From NCBI RefSeq assembly GCF_007752345.1, contig NZ_CP036299.1, positions 558,001-622,000 of the forward strand: a stretch of DNA of 64,000 bases, given 5' to 3'. The notes under the pieces were generated by a model. That model ran no database searches. It was not told the DNA's origin and saw only the letters and a list, made by a program, of their open reading frames with translations. Of the stretch, positions 35,841 through 43,243 are shown piece by piece (the first letter of the stretch is position 1; every line of letters starts with the position of its first letter). The position numbers and the translations under genes were made by a program. The DNA is from Planctopirus ephydatiae. GTDB lineage: Bacteria; Planctomycetota; Planctomycetia; Planctomycetales; Planctomycetaceae.

Positions 35841-36386
35841 CTATGCGTCACTAACCCGCGCGAGCTCTTCAAGTATGTCAGGTCGATTGGCGTCAACGAA
35901 GGCGTCGAGTAACGACCACACGTCCTCGCTACACCCGGACTCGGCATAGACGAAAAGCCGCTGTGCTTCACGTTCAACTTCTTCCGGAAGTGATCCTAGG
36001 TCGCCATGTAGTTCGTTGAAATTCGTAACCTGATAGAGCGTAGTCCTATCAAAGTCGGATCGCAATTGCGAAGTCGATACACCGTGCGTATCGAGAATCC
36101 CATGTATGTTTTGCAGGATTGTGGCTGTCGCATGTGCTCCGATTTGGTGGAAGGACTCGATTGTCTCAGAGAGATAGCGGCCCGTCGAGTTCTGCAGAAA
36201 GCCAAGCATTCCCTGCATGTTGACCTCAGTGTCGAAGTCAAGCACGAGTACCACCACACGAAGCAAGGACGGAACGGCGAATATCTGGTCGCGAGCTTTG
36301 CAAAAAGAAGGATCGTAAATTCGAGTCGACAGCCGCTCAATCAACTCTCGTGACGTCAGATGTTCAAATTCTGAGAGAAATTTCAT
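35841..36386 (-). CDS. DUF4375 domain protein
   Basis: A 181-residue protein matching the DUF4375 pattern: a hydrophobic helix FAVPSLLRVVVLVLDFDTEV, then NMQGMLGFLQNSTGRYLSET (usual NGGFxQFxxNSxG, here altered to MQGMLGFLQNSTG), then FHQIGAHATATIL. The role of this family is not established; related proteins are often found near polymorphic-toxin immunity genes, but no toxin is seen here. ATG 36386 is preferred over the frame opening at 36437. Cytoplasmic by appearance. Confidence 0.75.
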   Translation of the reverse strand: MKFLSEFEHLTSRELIERLSTRIYDPSFCKARDQIFAVPSLLRVVVLVLDFDTEVNMQGMLGFLQNSTGRYLSETIESFHQIGAHATATILQNIHGILDTHGVSTSQLRSDFDRTTLYQVTNFNELHGDLGSLPEEVEREAQRLFVYAESGCSEDVWSLLDAFVDANRPDILEELARVSDA

Positions 36387-36504
36387 GTGTTTCCGCTCGT
36401 GGCCAACGAGTAACCCTGACTGTGCAACACGGCACATGGGACGCTCAGTCTGCCCTCTCGACGCTCAAGCTGGGTTCCCTGCAGCAAACGGTTAGAGACC
36501 GAAA

Positions 36505-36855
36505 TCATGCCTGAGTCAACTCCACTTTGTGTCCGTCCGGATCGATAACAACGGCTCGACGGCCCCATTCAGAGTCACGAGGTGCGCTGGCGACTGTGTC
36601 TGGATAATCGCTCAATGCGACTATTGCCTCATCAACCGATGGGACTCGAAAGCCAATGCGAGTGCCCAGTGTGGATGCTCCGTCGGACTCTGGATAAAGC
36701 TCGAACACACCGCCCCCCGGCAACTCTGCGGCGTAGTGCTCAGGCCCCGCACCATGCCTTTGCTTGCTGAAGTGCAAACCAAGGCGTGAGTAGAATGCAG
36801 CGGCACGCGTTATGTCCGGCGACCTCAAGACGACGAGATTCAGGGTGATATTCAT
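36505..36855 (-). CDS. VOC-superfamily (glyoxalase/bleomycin-resistance-like) protein
   Basis: A 116-residue single VOC unit pair: LNLVVLRSPDITRAAAFYSRLGLHF at the start, a middle strand GGGVFELYPES, TRIGFRVPSVDEAIVAL opening the second beta-alpha-beta3 module, and the end RRAVVIDPDGHKVELTQA. Metal-ligand Glu residues are plausible at ELYPE and VELTQ. VOC proteins include isomerases, dioxygenases and antibiotic-binding proteins; no specific function can be assigned. Start ATG 36855; the frame continues upstream to 36978 but without homology-like sequence. Confidence 0.85.
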   Translation of the reverse strand: MNITLNLVVLRSPDITRAAAFYSRLGLHFSKQRHGAGPEHYAAELPGGGVFELYPESDGASTLGTRIGFRVPSVDEAIVALSDYPDTVASAPRDSEWGRRAVVIDPDGHKVELTQA

Positions 36856-36984
36856 TACGCGTAACAGGCTCCTGGCAACACATTGTACCGAATGCGGCGA
36901 GTGATGCTTATCGTCGCAGCAGATACCAAGCCGCATCCGGTGCATGCGATGTTTTGGATTATCACCACGTTCCTTCAAGAGACT

Positions 36985-37118
36985 TCGAGCAGTTGTCGTG
37001 CTCGAACATCAATCGACCGCAGTAGACCGAATTGTGGTTCCTGCACCAACACCAATCGGCTGAGGTTAGGCTGCTGGAACTCAATATCGAGGATCTACGC
37101 CCACTCGAAAAGCGATAA
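36985..37118 (+). pseudogene. Frameshifted 3' end of an unidentified gene
   Basis: Plus-strand text reads RAVVVLEHQSTAVDRI in one frame, then after a shift ELWFLHQHQSAEVRLLELN and IEDLRPLEKR, ending in TAA at 37116-37118. A strong hairpin begins at the last base of the stop, as expected for a real gene end. No start exists upstream. Family not recognised. The remainder of the 36856-37322 gap shows no gene. Confidence 0.35.
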
Positions 37119-37146
37119 GGCTCTTCGATCAGTTATCGAAGAGCCT
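37118..37146 (+). terminator. Strong intergenic hairpin, terminator-like
   Basis: AGGCTCTTCGAT (37118-37129), loop CAGTT, ATCGAAGAGCCT (37135-37146): a perfect 12-bp stem. A T-rich run on the plus side is weak (CTGTGTTA). It fits as the terminator of the decayed gene just before it. Confidence 0.55.
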
Positions 37147-37322
37147 CTGTGTTACATCCAAGCGGAGAGAACAGGACGCCGTTTGAACTTTTAGCCGAAG
37201 GCGTGCGCGGATGGGACGCCGATTTTAGGCAACTTTTTTCCTCGTCGGAAAGTGGAAGGTGAAGTTGAGAAATGTTTTAGGAGCGGGACAACACCAAGCT
37301 GCGTTCATGAGATAGGCCCTAT

Positions 37323-38120
37323 TTACCCGCGCCGGCCAGGCGGAACGCCTGGTTTGGCAAAGATGCGCTTGCAGTGTCCGCACGCCTCCGCGTATCCCGG
37401 GACCGAATTCGTGCAGTAAGGGCATTCCTTGACCCGACTTCTCTCAGCTGCCTCGATCAACCCAGCCGCAGATTCGCGGCCGTCGGTCGATTCGGTTACT
37501 GATTCGCGGCTGCTGGTCGCGTTGACCAACTCAGGCGGCGGTTGCATCCGTCCGATCACCAGATCGGTGGAATCGCACGGCAGCCCGAACCTGCCAGTCA
37601 TTCGTTTTAATTCGCAGCCGGTCATCTCGGCGATCGTCTCGCCATGGCGCTCATGTTCGCTGACCAGCACCCGCTGGCCGGTGCAGAGCTGCACGAACAC
37701 CCCGTAGTCGGGCGGGTTATCCGTCGTATATCGGATCACGTGGTACTCGACGCCGATCACGTCGTCGAGCGGCACCACCCAGAGAACATTGTCCAGCCGC
37801 CTGACCTCCCGCAGGCAGGTGAGGCTACCATGGTCGCTGTCGAACCAGTAGACCCGGCGACCACGCCGGAGGAGGGACAGTGTCAACAGGGCAGGCAGGA
37901 TGCCCACACCGCCGCAGAACAGGCCAACCACGGCCAACTGTTCATTTAAGTTCGGTCGGCCGACCACCCACCAATTGATTGCAGCATCAACAACGAGGAG
38001 AACAATGATCAGAACGATGATGGCGCCCCACAACACCGTAACGATGAGCAGGGGCGGCAGCAGGCAACCGGGAGGCTCACCAACGGTGCATCGGAGAACG
38101 AGGGGTGCATCGCGTCTCAT
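37323..38120 (-). CDS. Membrane protein with two TM helices, beta-rich domain and C-terminal zinc ribbon
   Basis: 265 residues. Two TM segments (about 22-44 and 62-84) are followed by a beta-rich, PH-like stretch (about 88-180: RVYWFDSDHGSLTCLREVRR, WVVPLDDVIGVEYHVI, FVQLCTGQRVLVSEHERHGE). A polar linker and a zinc ribbon CPYCTNSVPGYAEACGHC (Cys233, 236, 247, 250) complete it. Function unknown. The divergent neighbour at 38499 has the same order of parts twice, so the two are probably related. The ATG at 38120 is the start; a 378-bp gap separates them. Confidence 0.75.
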   Translation of the reverse strand: MRRDAPLVLRCTVGEPPGCLLPPLLIVTVLWGAIIVLIIVLLVVDAAINWWVVGRPNLNEQLAVVGLFCGGVGILPALLTLSLLRRGRRVYWFDSDHGSLTCLREVRRLDNVLWVVPLDDVIGVEYHVIRYTTDNPPDYGVFVQLCTGQRVLVSEHERHGETIAEMTGCELKRMTGRFGLPCDSTDLVIGRMQPPPELVNATSSRESVTESTDGRESAAGLIEAAERSRVKECPYCTNSVPGYAEACGHCKRIFAKPGVPPGRRG

Positions 38121-38498
38121 GTCCAGCGTCCTCAGCAGAGTGTCCGATGAAATGAAACTGAGATCGATTATTTGCGAGACAAGTTCAATGGAATCTCACA
38201 ATAGCAAACTTGCAGGAGAATAAGGAGAATCCAGTCGCGCGAAGTGACCGAGCAACTCTTGCGAGGCAGAACCAAGAGATGAGCTGAGTGACCAATGCAA
38301 AGTAGCGAGCAAAACTCGGCTACTGGCTGCAAGCACCGTCCCTTCAAAAACTGCAAATTTCGCTTGCGAATGTTCCGTTAATTTCTCCTTTTTCCGTAGC
38401 AGGCGGATACCTTTAGGGAGAACGACATTTGAAAATTAACTCGACGATTGCAAGGCGGTCACCGTGATGTGGTTCCAACTCAAATGTAGTCGATAGCC
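38121..38498. other. Divergent gap between two zinc-ribbon membrane protein genes
   Basis: No gene is seen. The region must contain both promoters; no convincing -35/-10 or operator could be picked. Confidence 0.45.
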
Positions 38499-40034
38499 GT
38501 GTCCCGATTTATGACCGATCATTCCCCAGACATCCCTGGGCTGATTCTCCATGATCGGTCCCTGGACCGGGTCATTTTCTCTGCTGACACCCAGGGGACG
38601 ACGATTCAAGGCGCGAGGCTGACAGCGGCGCTGCTCATTGGAGGGAGTACGCTCCTGCTGGGAGCGCTCGGGATCATGGGGGCTGCTGTTGGAGGGCCCG
38701 GCTGGCTCGTGGTCTTCGGATCGTTGTGGCTGTTTGTCATTGGTTTCGTGGCCCCGGGTCTTCTGGAAATCGAGCGGACGGCTGCTTCTAAGACAATTGA
38801 GATCACTGGCGACACAGTCACCGTGAAATACCAACTGCTCTGGGGCGTACACACGGAAACCTATCCTGCTGAGTACGATCTGGTGGTCAAGTGGCTGGTT
38901 GTTGTACCAACTGAGCCACGCAATGAACCCAGGTATCACATCGAATTGGTGGGATCCTATTGGCGCATCCCGTTCGGATACGACTGGCCCAAAGATGTGC
39001 AAGCACAATTTGTGCGATGGCTGCGTCTTCAAGTCGGACAAACCTTGCGGGCGACTTGCCCGAGTTGCCAGTCTGGTCTCTCGGTGCGAAACGTTGATCG
39101 TGCGAGCGGTCGACAACACTGTTCAAACTGCGATTGGAGCAGTCGGGGCCGACAGTCCCCGATGCTGAGCACGGCTGAGGGGAATCTTTTACTGCCACCC
39201 TTATCGGCAGGGCCACTGCGTGTCGAACTCGCGACACCTGAGGCGCTTATTGTTCGGATCGGGACGCGGCTCACGAGCTGGCTGGTCCTGTTAGCAATGC
39301 TGCTGGTCGTTGCTACCTTTTCGATGTGCTGCGTGGCCGGTTTGCTCGTTCCGGCGAGGAACAATCCGCAACAGGCCGTTGACATCGTGGGCAGCGTTTG
39401 GGTGGGCGCGATCGCGATTGGTCTGGTGGTTTGCGTCGTACTGTATTGGCACCGCCACTACCGGCAGACGATCACGCTCACAGCGAATCGATCGCGCCAA
39501 GAGGTGGAGATTGAACGCAGCGTCGGCGGACTCCCCATCCGTACATGGGTCACATTGGAAGGAGGTGGCTACGTCAGTGGCGAGCCCGTTCCGTGGCCAT
39601 GGGCAGGCTTGGTCAGCGGACCTCTTCGAGCAGTCACGGAAACAGACCCGGACGTGCAACTCGTCGACGCTAACACACATCGAGTTCACAGCTTGGGACA
39701 ACGCTTACGGCATTCTGAGCGCCGCTGGTTGAGCGTTGTGCTTAACAGGTTTCTCGGCACGCCACAATTTTCTACGCCGGATGGCCAACCATATCCGGAA
39801 ACGTGTGGGCTGTGTGGCAGAGACTTATCTCCGGAGCAAATTGACACGGAATCTGGCGTGTTATGCTGTGCCGGGTTTCCGGATTGCCTCTGGAGCACGT
39901 CGGTCGGCTCCCACGATCACGAAGCGGCGGAAAAACTCGCACAGACGCAAGCTGCTATCGACAAAGTCCGGCAACAATGGAGCGAAGGAGTGAAAGGTTG
40001 GGGCCGGTGGCAAGCAAGATTCCGCAGGAAATAA
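38499..40034 (+). CDS. Membrane protein with a duplicated two-TM / beta-rich / zinc-ribbon module
   Basis: 511 residues. Module 1: TM 41-63 and 68-90, a beta-rich stretch 98-180 (IEITGDTVTVKYQLLWGV, YHIELVGSYWRIPFGY), zinc ribbon with Cys187, 190, 208, 211 (CPSC...CSNC). Module 2: TM 258-283 and 296-317, beta-rich 322-412 (ITLTANRSRQEVEIERSVGG), then a second Cys cluster CGLCGRD...CCAGFPDC (436, 439, 456/457, 463). A short charged helix closes the protein. Function unknown; the likely orientation is with ribbons in the cytoplasm. GTG 38499 or ATG 38511 may be the start. It diverges from the one-module protein at 37323. Confidence 0.75.
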   Translation: MSRFMTDHSPDIPGLILHDRSLDRVIFSADTQGTTIQGARLTAALLIGGSTLLLGALGIMGAAVGGPGWLVVFGSLWLFVIGFVAPGLLEIERTAASKTIEITGDTVTVKYQLLWGVHTETYPAEYDLVVKWLVVVPTEPRNEPRYHIELVGSYWRIPFGYDWPKDVQAQFVRWLRLQVGQTLRATCPSCQSGLSVRNVDRASGRQHCSNCDWSSRGRQSPMLSTAEGNLLLPPLSAGPLRVELATPEALIVRIGTRLTSWLVLLAMLLVVATFSMCCVAGLLVPARNNPQQAVDIVGSVWVGAIAIGLVVCVVLYWHRHYRQTITLTANRSRQEVEIERSVGGLPIRTWVTLEGGGYVSGEPVPWPWAGLVSGPLRAVTETDPDVQLVDANTHRVHSLGQRLRHSERRWLSVVLNRFLGTPQFSTPDGQPYPETCGLCGRDLSPEQIDTESGVLCCAGFPDCLWSTSVGSHDHEAAEKLAQTQAAIDKVRQQWSEGVKGWGRWQARFRRK

Positions 40035-40186
40035 CAGTAAAAAACCAGTTGAACTCTGCCCCACCACGAAGTCGAACGCCCTCACCGACCGGTTTCATAC
40101 CATGCGTCCGGGACGCTTTCTTGGGCAATCGCTCGCCAAGGCATCAACGCCACCGCAACACGAACGCAACGTCAATGCAATATGAG

Positions 40187-40273
40187 CGGAGAGGGAGGGA
40201 TTCGAACCCTCGGTACCCTTTCGAGTACACAGCATTTCCAGTGCTGCACAATCGACCGCTCTGCCACCTCTCC
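40187..40273 (-). tRNA. tRNA-Ser, anticodon GGA
   Basis: On the minus strand the acceptor GGAGAGG pairs with CCTCTCC, followed by discriminator G. The anticodon stem CAGCA/TGCTG encloses CTGGAAA (anticodon GGA, reading UCC/UCU). There is a long class II variable arm (TGTACTCGAAAGGGTACC), and the T-arm is GAGGG-TTCGAAT-CCCTC. 87 nt; the 3' CCA is not encoded. Confidence 0.97.
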
Positions 40274-40371
40274 AGAAGGAATGGCCAAAGCCATTCTTGT
40301 CTCAGCCAAAGTTCAGGCGATGCTTCAACTCGCCAGGAGACCTATGGCTCGAATATTTCTCAGCTGTCTTA

Positions 40372-40614
40372 TTACTCAGCGGCTTCTGTGCCGGCCTTGC
40401 GGGCAGCGACCAGTTCGTTGTTCTTTTCAATCACGGCGACGGCATTCAGCCGGCGGGAAATCTTCAGGCAGTTGGCAGAAAGCTCGCGGTAGGCTGGGTA
40501 CTTCGAGAACTTCGACTGCTCAACACCAGCCTTACCCAGTGTTTCAGCCTGCTGAGCCAGTGCTTTGCGGGCGGAGGAAAGCTGACGTTCGAGAACTTCA
40601 CGGCTGAGTGGCAT
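40372..40614 (-). CDS. Small helical protein of unknown function
   Basis: An 80-residue soluble protein predicted to be almost entirely helical: MPLSREVLERQLSSARKAL, QQAETLGKAGVEQSKF, ISRRLNAVAVIEKNNELVAA. The length and heptad-like spacing suggest a coiled coil or helical hairpin. Not recognised. The frame opens at 40656; ATG 40614, just before the conserved-looking start, is preferred. It lies 98 bp downstream of the tRNA-Ser gene on the same strand-reading side (transcribed toward it). Confidence 0.7.
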   Translation of the reverse strand: MPLSREVLERQLSSARKALAQQAETLGKAGVEQSKFSKYPAYRELSANCLKISRRLNAVAVIEKNNELVAARKAGTEAAE

Positions 40615-41278
40615 GGAAAAAACCTTTCGATACAGCTTCAACTTCTGCAAAGACATACGACAAAGGCAGAGTTGAATTGATTTAGCCTAAGCTGATGTCT
40701 GTGAGAATCTTTTGTCGGGATCTGGCCAGAGCCAGTTCAGTTCAACCATTTCAATATGAACAGAATTCGCAGATCAAGGTCGACAATAAAACAACACAAT
40801 GCCGGGACTTAATCCGCGAAAGAAACGGGCAGTTTCGCAGATTAGCCGCTGTCCTTCAACTCCACGGCATATCAGATTTTTCAGCAGGCCCATGCAGCAC
40901 CCCATGGCTGCTGCGGATCCTCCCGAGCTTGGTCGAGCTTGTTCAGATCGCTGAACTCCCCGGTGACTTTTGGCCACAGGCAGGGAGCTTTCACCACGAG
41001 TGTTTCTTTTTCACCTCAAAGCCCTGTTGCCAATTTCCCACAGTGGCTTTTGTGGAATGCATAATTCGCAAGCTTCTTCCATGAAACGCTTTATGTCGAA
41101 ATCAGAGCGGCTGAAGTGTCATCCCATGTGGCCTTCTGGCAACGTGATCAAGTGGAAGTGAATTCGAAAGGAGATGTGCTTATAAAACAAAGGCCGAGCC
41201 GTAACATTATGGATATAAACGAGTTGCAGTGATTAACCTGCCTCGAAAGTGTTCAGTTGGTGGAACGGTGGATCCCGT
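40615..41278. other. Gap without a supported gene
   Basis: About 660 bp between the small helical protein and the pilin promoter. The longest open frame (40695-41084, plus) has no coding character or homology I recognise. Confidence 0.45.
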
Positions 41279-41297
41279 TTGGCATTCAAGGTGCTTT
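41279..41297 (+). promoter_or_regulatory. Candidate sigma-54 (-24/-12) promoter of the pilin-like gene
   Basis: TTGGCATTCAAGGTGCTTT has GG at 41281-41282 and GC at 41293-41294, exactly ten bases apart, and TTGGCA agrees with the sigma-54 -24 element. The -12 box reads GTGCT (consensus TTGCW). The start of transcription would be near 41306, giving a leader of about 80 nt before the ATG at 41386. Confidence 0.55.
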
Positions 41298-41385
41298 ACA
41301 TTCTGTCATCACCCGGCAACAACTCAACACTGCTGGTAACGCTTAACTGCCACCACAAAACTTCGACTCAGAAAGATCTCGAATC

Positions 41386-41694
41386 ATGGCTCATCTGCTC
41401 AACCAACTGATCAACGACGAAGCTGGTTTCATCGTTTCGGCTGAACTCGTCCTCGTCTCGACCATTGCTGTCCTGGCCATGATCGTCGGCCTGTCCGAAG
41501 TCGCCCTTAACATCAACAACGAACTCGAAGACGTCGGTGCTGCCTTTGGCAACATCAACCAGTCTTACAAGGTCGGTGGACTCGATGGCCACATGGGTGG
41601 TACCTACGGCTCTAAGTACAGTGATCGTCAAGACTTCTGCGATAACTACTGCAATATCGTTCCGAACGGTGACTTCTCAGGCGAACGCCCATAA
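41386..41694 (+). CDS. Small pilin-like single-TM protein
   Basis: 102 residues. A short N-terminal part (HLLNQLINDEAG) is followed by a hydrophobic helix with an early Glu (FIVSAELVLVSTIAVLAMIV) and an amphipathic continuation (ALNINNELEDVGAAFGNI), the layout of type IVb/Flp-like prepilins. If cleavage is after Gly14, Glu is at +6, not the usual +5, so this is not a standard Flp. The exposed tail is Gly/Asp-rich with two Cys (FCDNYCNIV). Probably a membrane-anchored surface subunit. It has a candidate sigma-54 promoter upstream and a strong terminator downstream, so it is a one-gene, likely highly expressed unit. Confidence 0.7.
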   Translation: MAHLLNQLINDEAGFIVSAELVLVSTIAVLAMIVGLSEVALNINNELEDVGAAFGNINQSYKVGGLDGHMGGTYGSKYSDRQDFCDNYCNIVPNGDFSGERP

Positions 41695-41733
41695 GGCTAA
41701 CGCTCCATCGATCGCAGATTCAGAGACACCCAA

Positions 41734-41787
41734 AAGCCAAGAGCCTGTTGGACGGCAATCCAACAGGCTCTTGGCTTGAATGTTTTT
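41734..41787 (+). terminator. Strong intrinsic terminator of the pilin-like gene
   Basis: A perfect 19-bp stem: AAGCCAAGAGCCTGTTGGA (41734-41752), loop CGGCAA, TCCAACAGGCTCTTGGCTT (41759-41777), then GAATGTTTTT. It lies 40 bp after the stop. Confidence 0.9.
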
Positions 41788-41869
41788 AATGAACAGTCAC
41801 GTTACAGCGCAATACCCTGGCCAACCAGATCTGGCTGTCGGCTGGAAGTGGCGCTTCTTCAGTTCAAAA

Positions 41870-41968
41870 TTACGTACGAACCTTAGCTCGCTTGGCCTTC
41901 CGGGCCTTCGAACTGGCAGGACGTGTACCATGATTGGCGGGCTTCAGTTTGCGTGTGTTCTTGGCCAT
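41870..41968 (-). CDS. 32-residue very basic mini-protein
   Basis: On the minus strand an ATG at 41968-41966 opens 32 codons and a TAA (41872-41870). The product begins MAKNTRKLKPANHG, continues TRPASSKARKAKRAKV and ends RT; 13 of 32 residues are Lys or Arg and none is acidic. It has the look of a small ribosome- or nucleic-acid-binding protein (compare short basic ribosomal proteins such as bTHX), but it is not a known ribosomal protein that I can name. The codons are unbiased and free of stops in a gap otherwise without genes. It reads toward the pilin terminator, which could end it too. Confidence 0.6.
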   Translation of the reverse strand: MAKNTRKLKPANHGTRPASSKARKAKRAKVRT

Positions 41969-42208
41969 GTTGGGCTACTTTTGAGAAAGCACTAGACGAA
42001 CTACAGAAATTTTTCCTTGGTAAGCAAGGAGAAAAGAGTGTAATCGAGTCCTTTCCCTTTGCCAAGCGAGTGCCGGAAGAGCCAGATTCACTGCTCGGAA
42101 AGAATGGCATAACTTCATTCAATGCATGGCGTTATTGCGATCTAAGCGATATTCTTCAGAGACTGGTTTTGGCTGGGTCAGGTTCTGAATTCAGGAAAGT
42201 GCGGGACA

Positions 42209-43189
42209 ATGAAAGGGCCTTGGGGACGCATACAGACCGATTGCCGCCGCGTCTGGAAATGCCCGGCATGCGGAGCACAGCGCTTATTGCCAGCCACGAT
42301 CACTTCGGTCGTTTGCCAATGTTCTGGACGTGAAGGTTCGAATCGCGGAAGTTCTGGTCAGAGTTCTCCGGATTCGCCCCGGTGGATGATTCTCGAAGAA
42401 GCCAGCCTCCGGAAGCTGCGTCCTATTGTCGAGTTCGACCCTCACGCGCCACGCGGCCCTCAATTTCTGGAGGATGCGGATCCCCATCGCATTTCTCAGC
42501 CCGGTGTCGTGCAACCTCGCACAGTTCCGAAAGGGCCCAAGCCTCCCTACCAAGGAACTGGTACCAGCTCTCGACAGCCATCAGTTCCTGTCGCTCCGCA
42601 AACGCCCGCATCTGCCGCGAAGTCCGAAGACCAAACGCTCTCTCGCAATGCGGATGGTTTTCAAGAAACACACGGGAATGAGAGTGTGCCCGAGGTAAAT
42701 CCTCAGCAACCGGCAGCGGATAGACGTGCGCACGAGAGCCGATCATCTCACAAGCGTCGAGGTGTTGAGGAAATCCCCGGCAGTGAGAATCAGGAGTTAT
42801 TGGAACCTGATCTCCATCATGAGTCAGAACCGCAACCCGCTCTTCCTCCCGATGTTCCTGAGATCAAAACGGCATCCGCAGCACGCGAAGCCAGGCGAAA
42901 GTCTCCCCATCAAGAGCCTCGCAGTTCGACAGGTTTAAGCCCGACAAGTTCTCGCCCGGCAAGTGCCAGTCGTGTTAGTAGTGCCCCAGAATCAAACGAT
43001 GATTTTGCAGCCGGGCTTGATCTCGCGGAGACTTCAGATTCCCCTCAGACAAGTTCTCGCCCGGTTCATCAACGTCGGCCACAAACACCGCTTCAGCAGC
43101 CTGCCAACGACAAAAAACGATCTGAGACGAAGCCTGCTAAAATGCCACAGCCAGATGATGAGGCCTTTGGAGAAGGATTGATTTCCTGA
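42209..43189 (+). CDS. Disordered protein with N-terminal zinc-ribbon-like motif, unknown function
   Basis: 326 residues. Only the start looks folded: VWKCPACGAQRLLPATITSV then VVCQC, a likely zinc ribbon (Cys18, Cys21 and a later Cys-x-Cys). The remainder is Pro/Ser/Glu/Gln-rich and low in hydrophobics, hence probably disordered, with near-repeats such as SPTSSRPAS and SPQTSSRPV. It ends in an acidic DDEAFGEGLIS. The next gene begins 55 bp later on the same strand, so the two may be a functional pair. Not recognised. The 240-bp gap before it shows no gene. Confidence 0.65.
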   Translation: MKGPWGRIQTDCRRVWKCPACGAQRLLPATITSVVCQCSGREGSNRGSSGQSSPDSPRWMILEEASLRKLRPIVEFDPHAPRGPQFLEDADPHRISQPGVVQPRTVPKGPKPPYQGTGTSSRQPSVPVAPQTPASAAKSEDQTLSRNADGFQETHGNESVPEVNPQQPAADRRAHESRSSHKRRGVEEIPGSENQELLEPDLHHESEPQPALPPDVPEIKTASAAREARRKSPHQEPRSSTGLSPTSSRPASASRVSSAPESNDDFAAGLDLAETSDSPQTSSRPVHQRRPQTPLQQPANDKKRSETKPAKMPQPDDEAFGEGLIS

Positions 43190-43243
43190 GACGAAGCCTG
43201 TCAGAACCTGCACAATGTTTGATGATCTGGATTACCAGGCGCG

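Noticed and set aside
41923-42333. 136-codon plus-strand frame overlapping the 32-codon basic gene and the next gene's start
   Set aside because: Composition is not protein-like, with Trp/Cys-rich start; better explained by the flanking genes.
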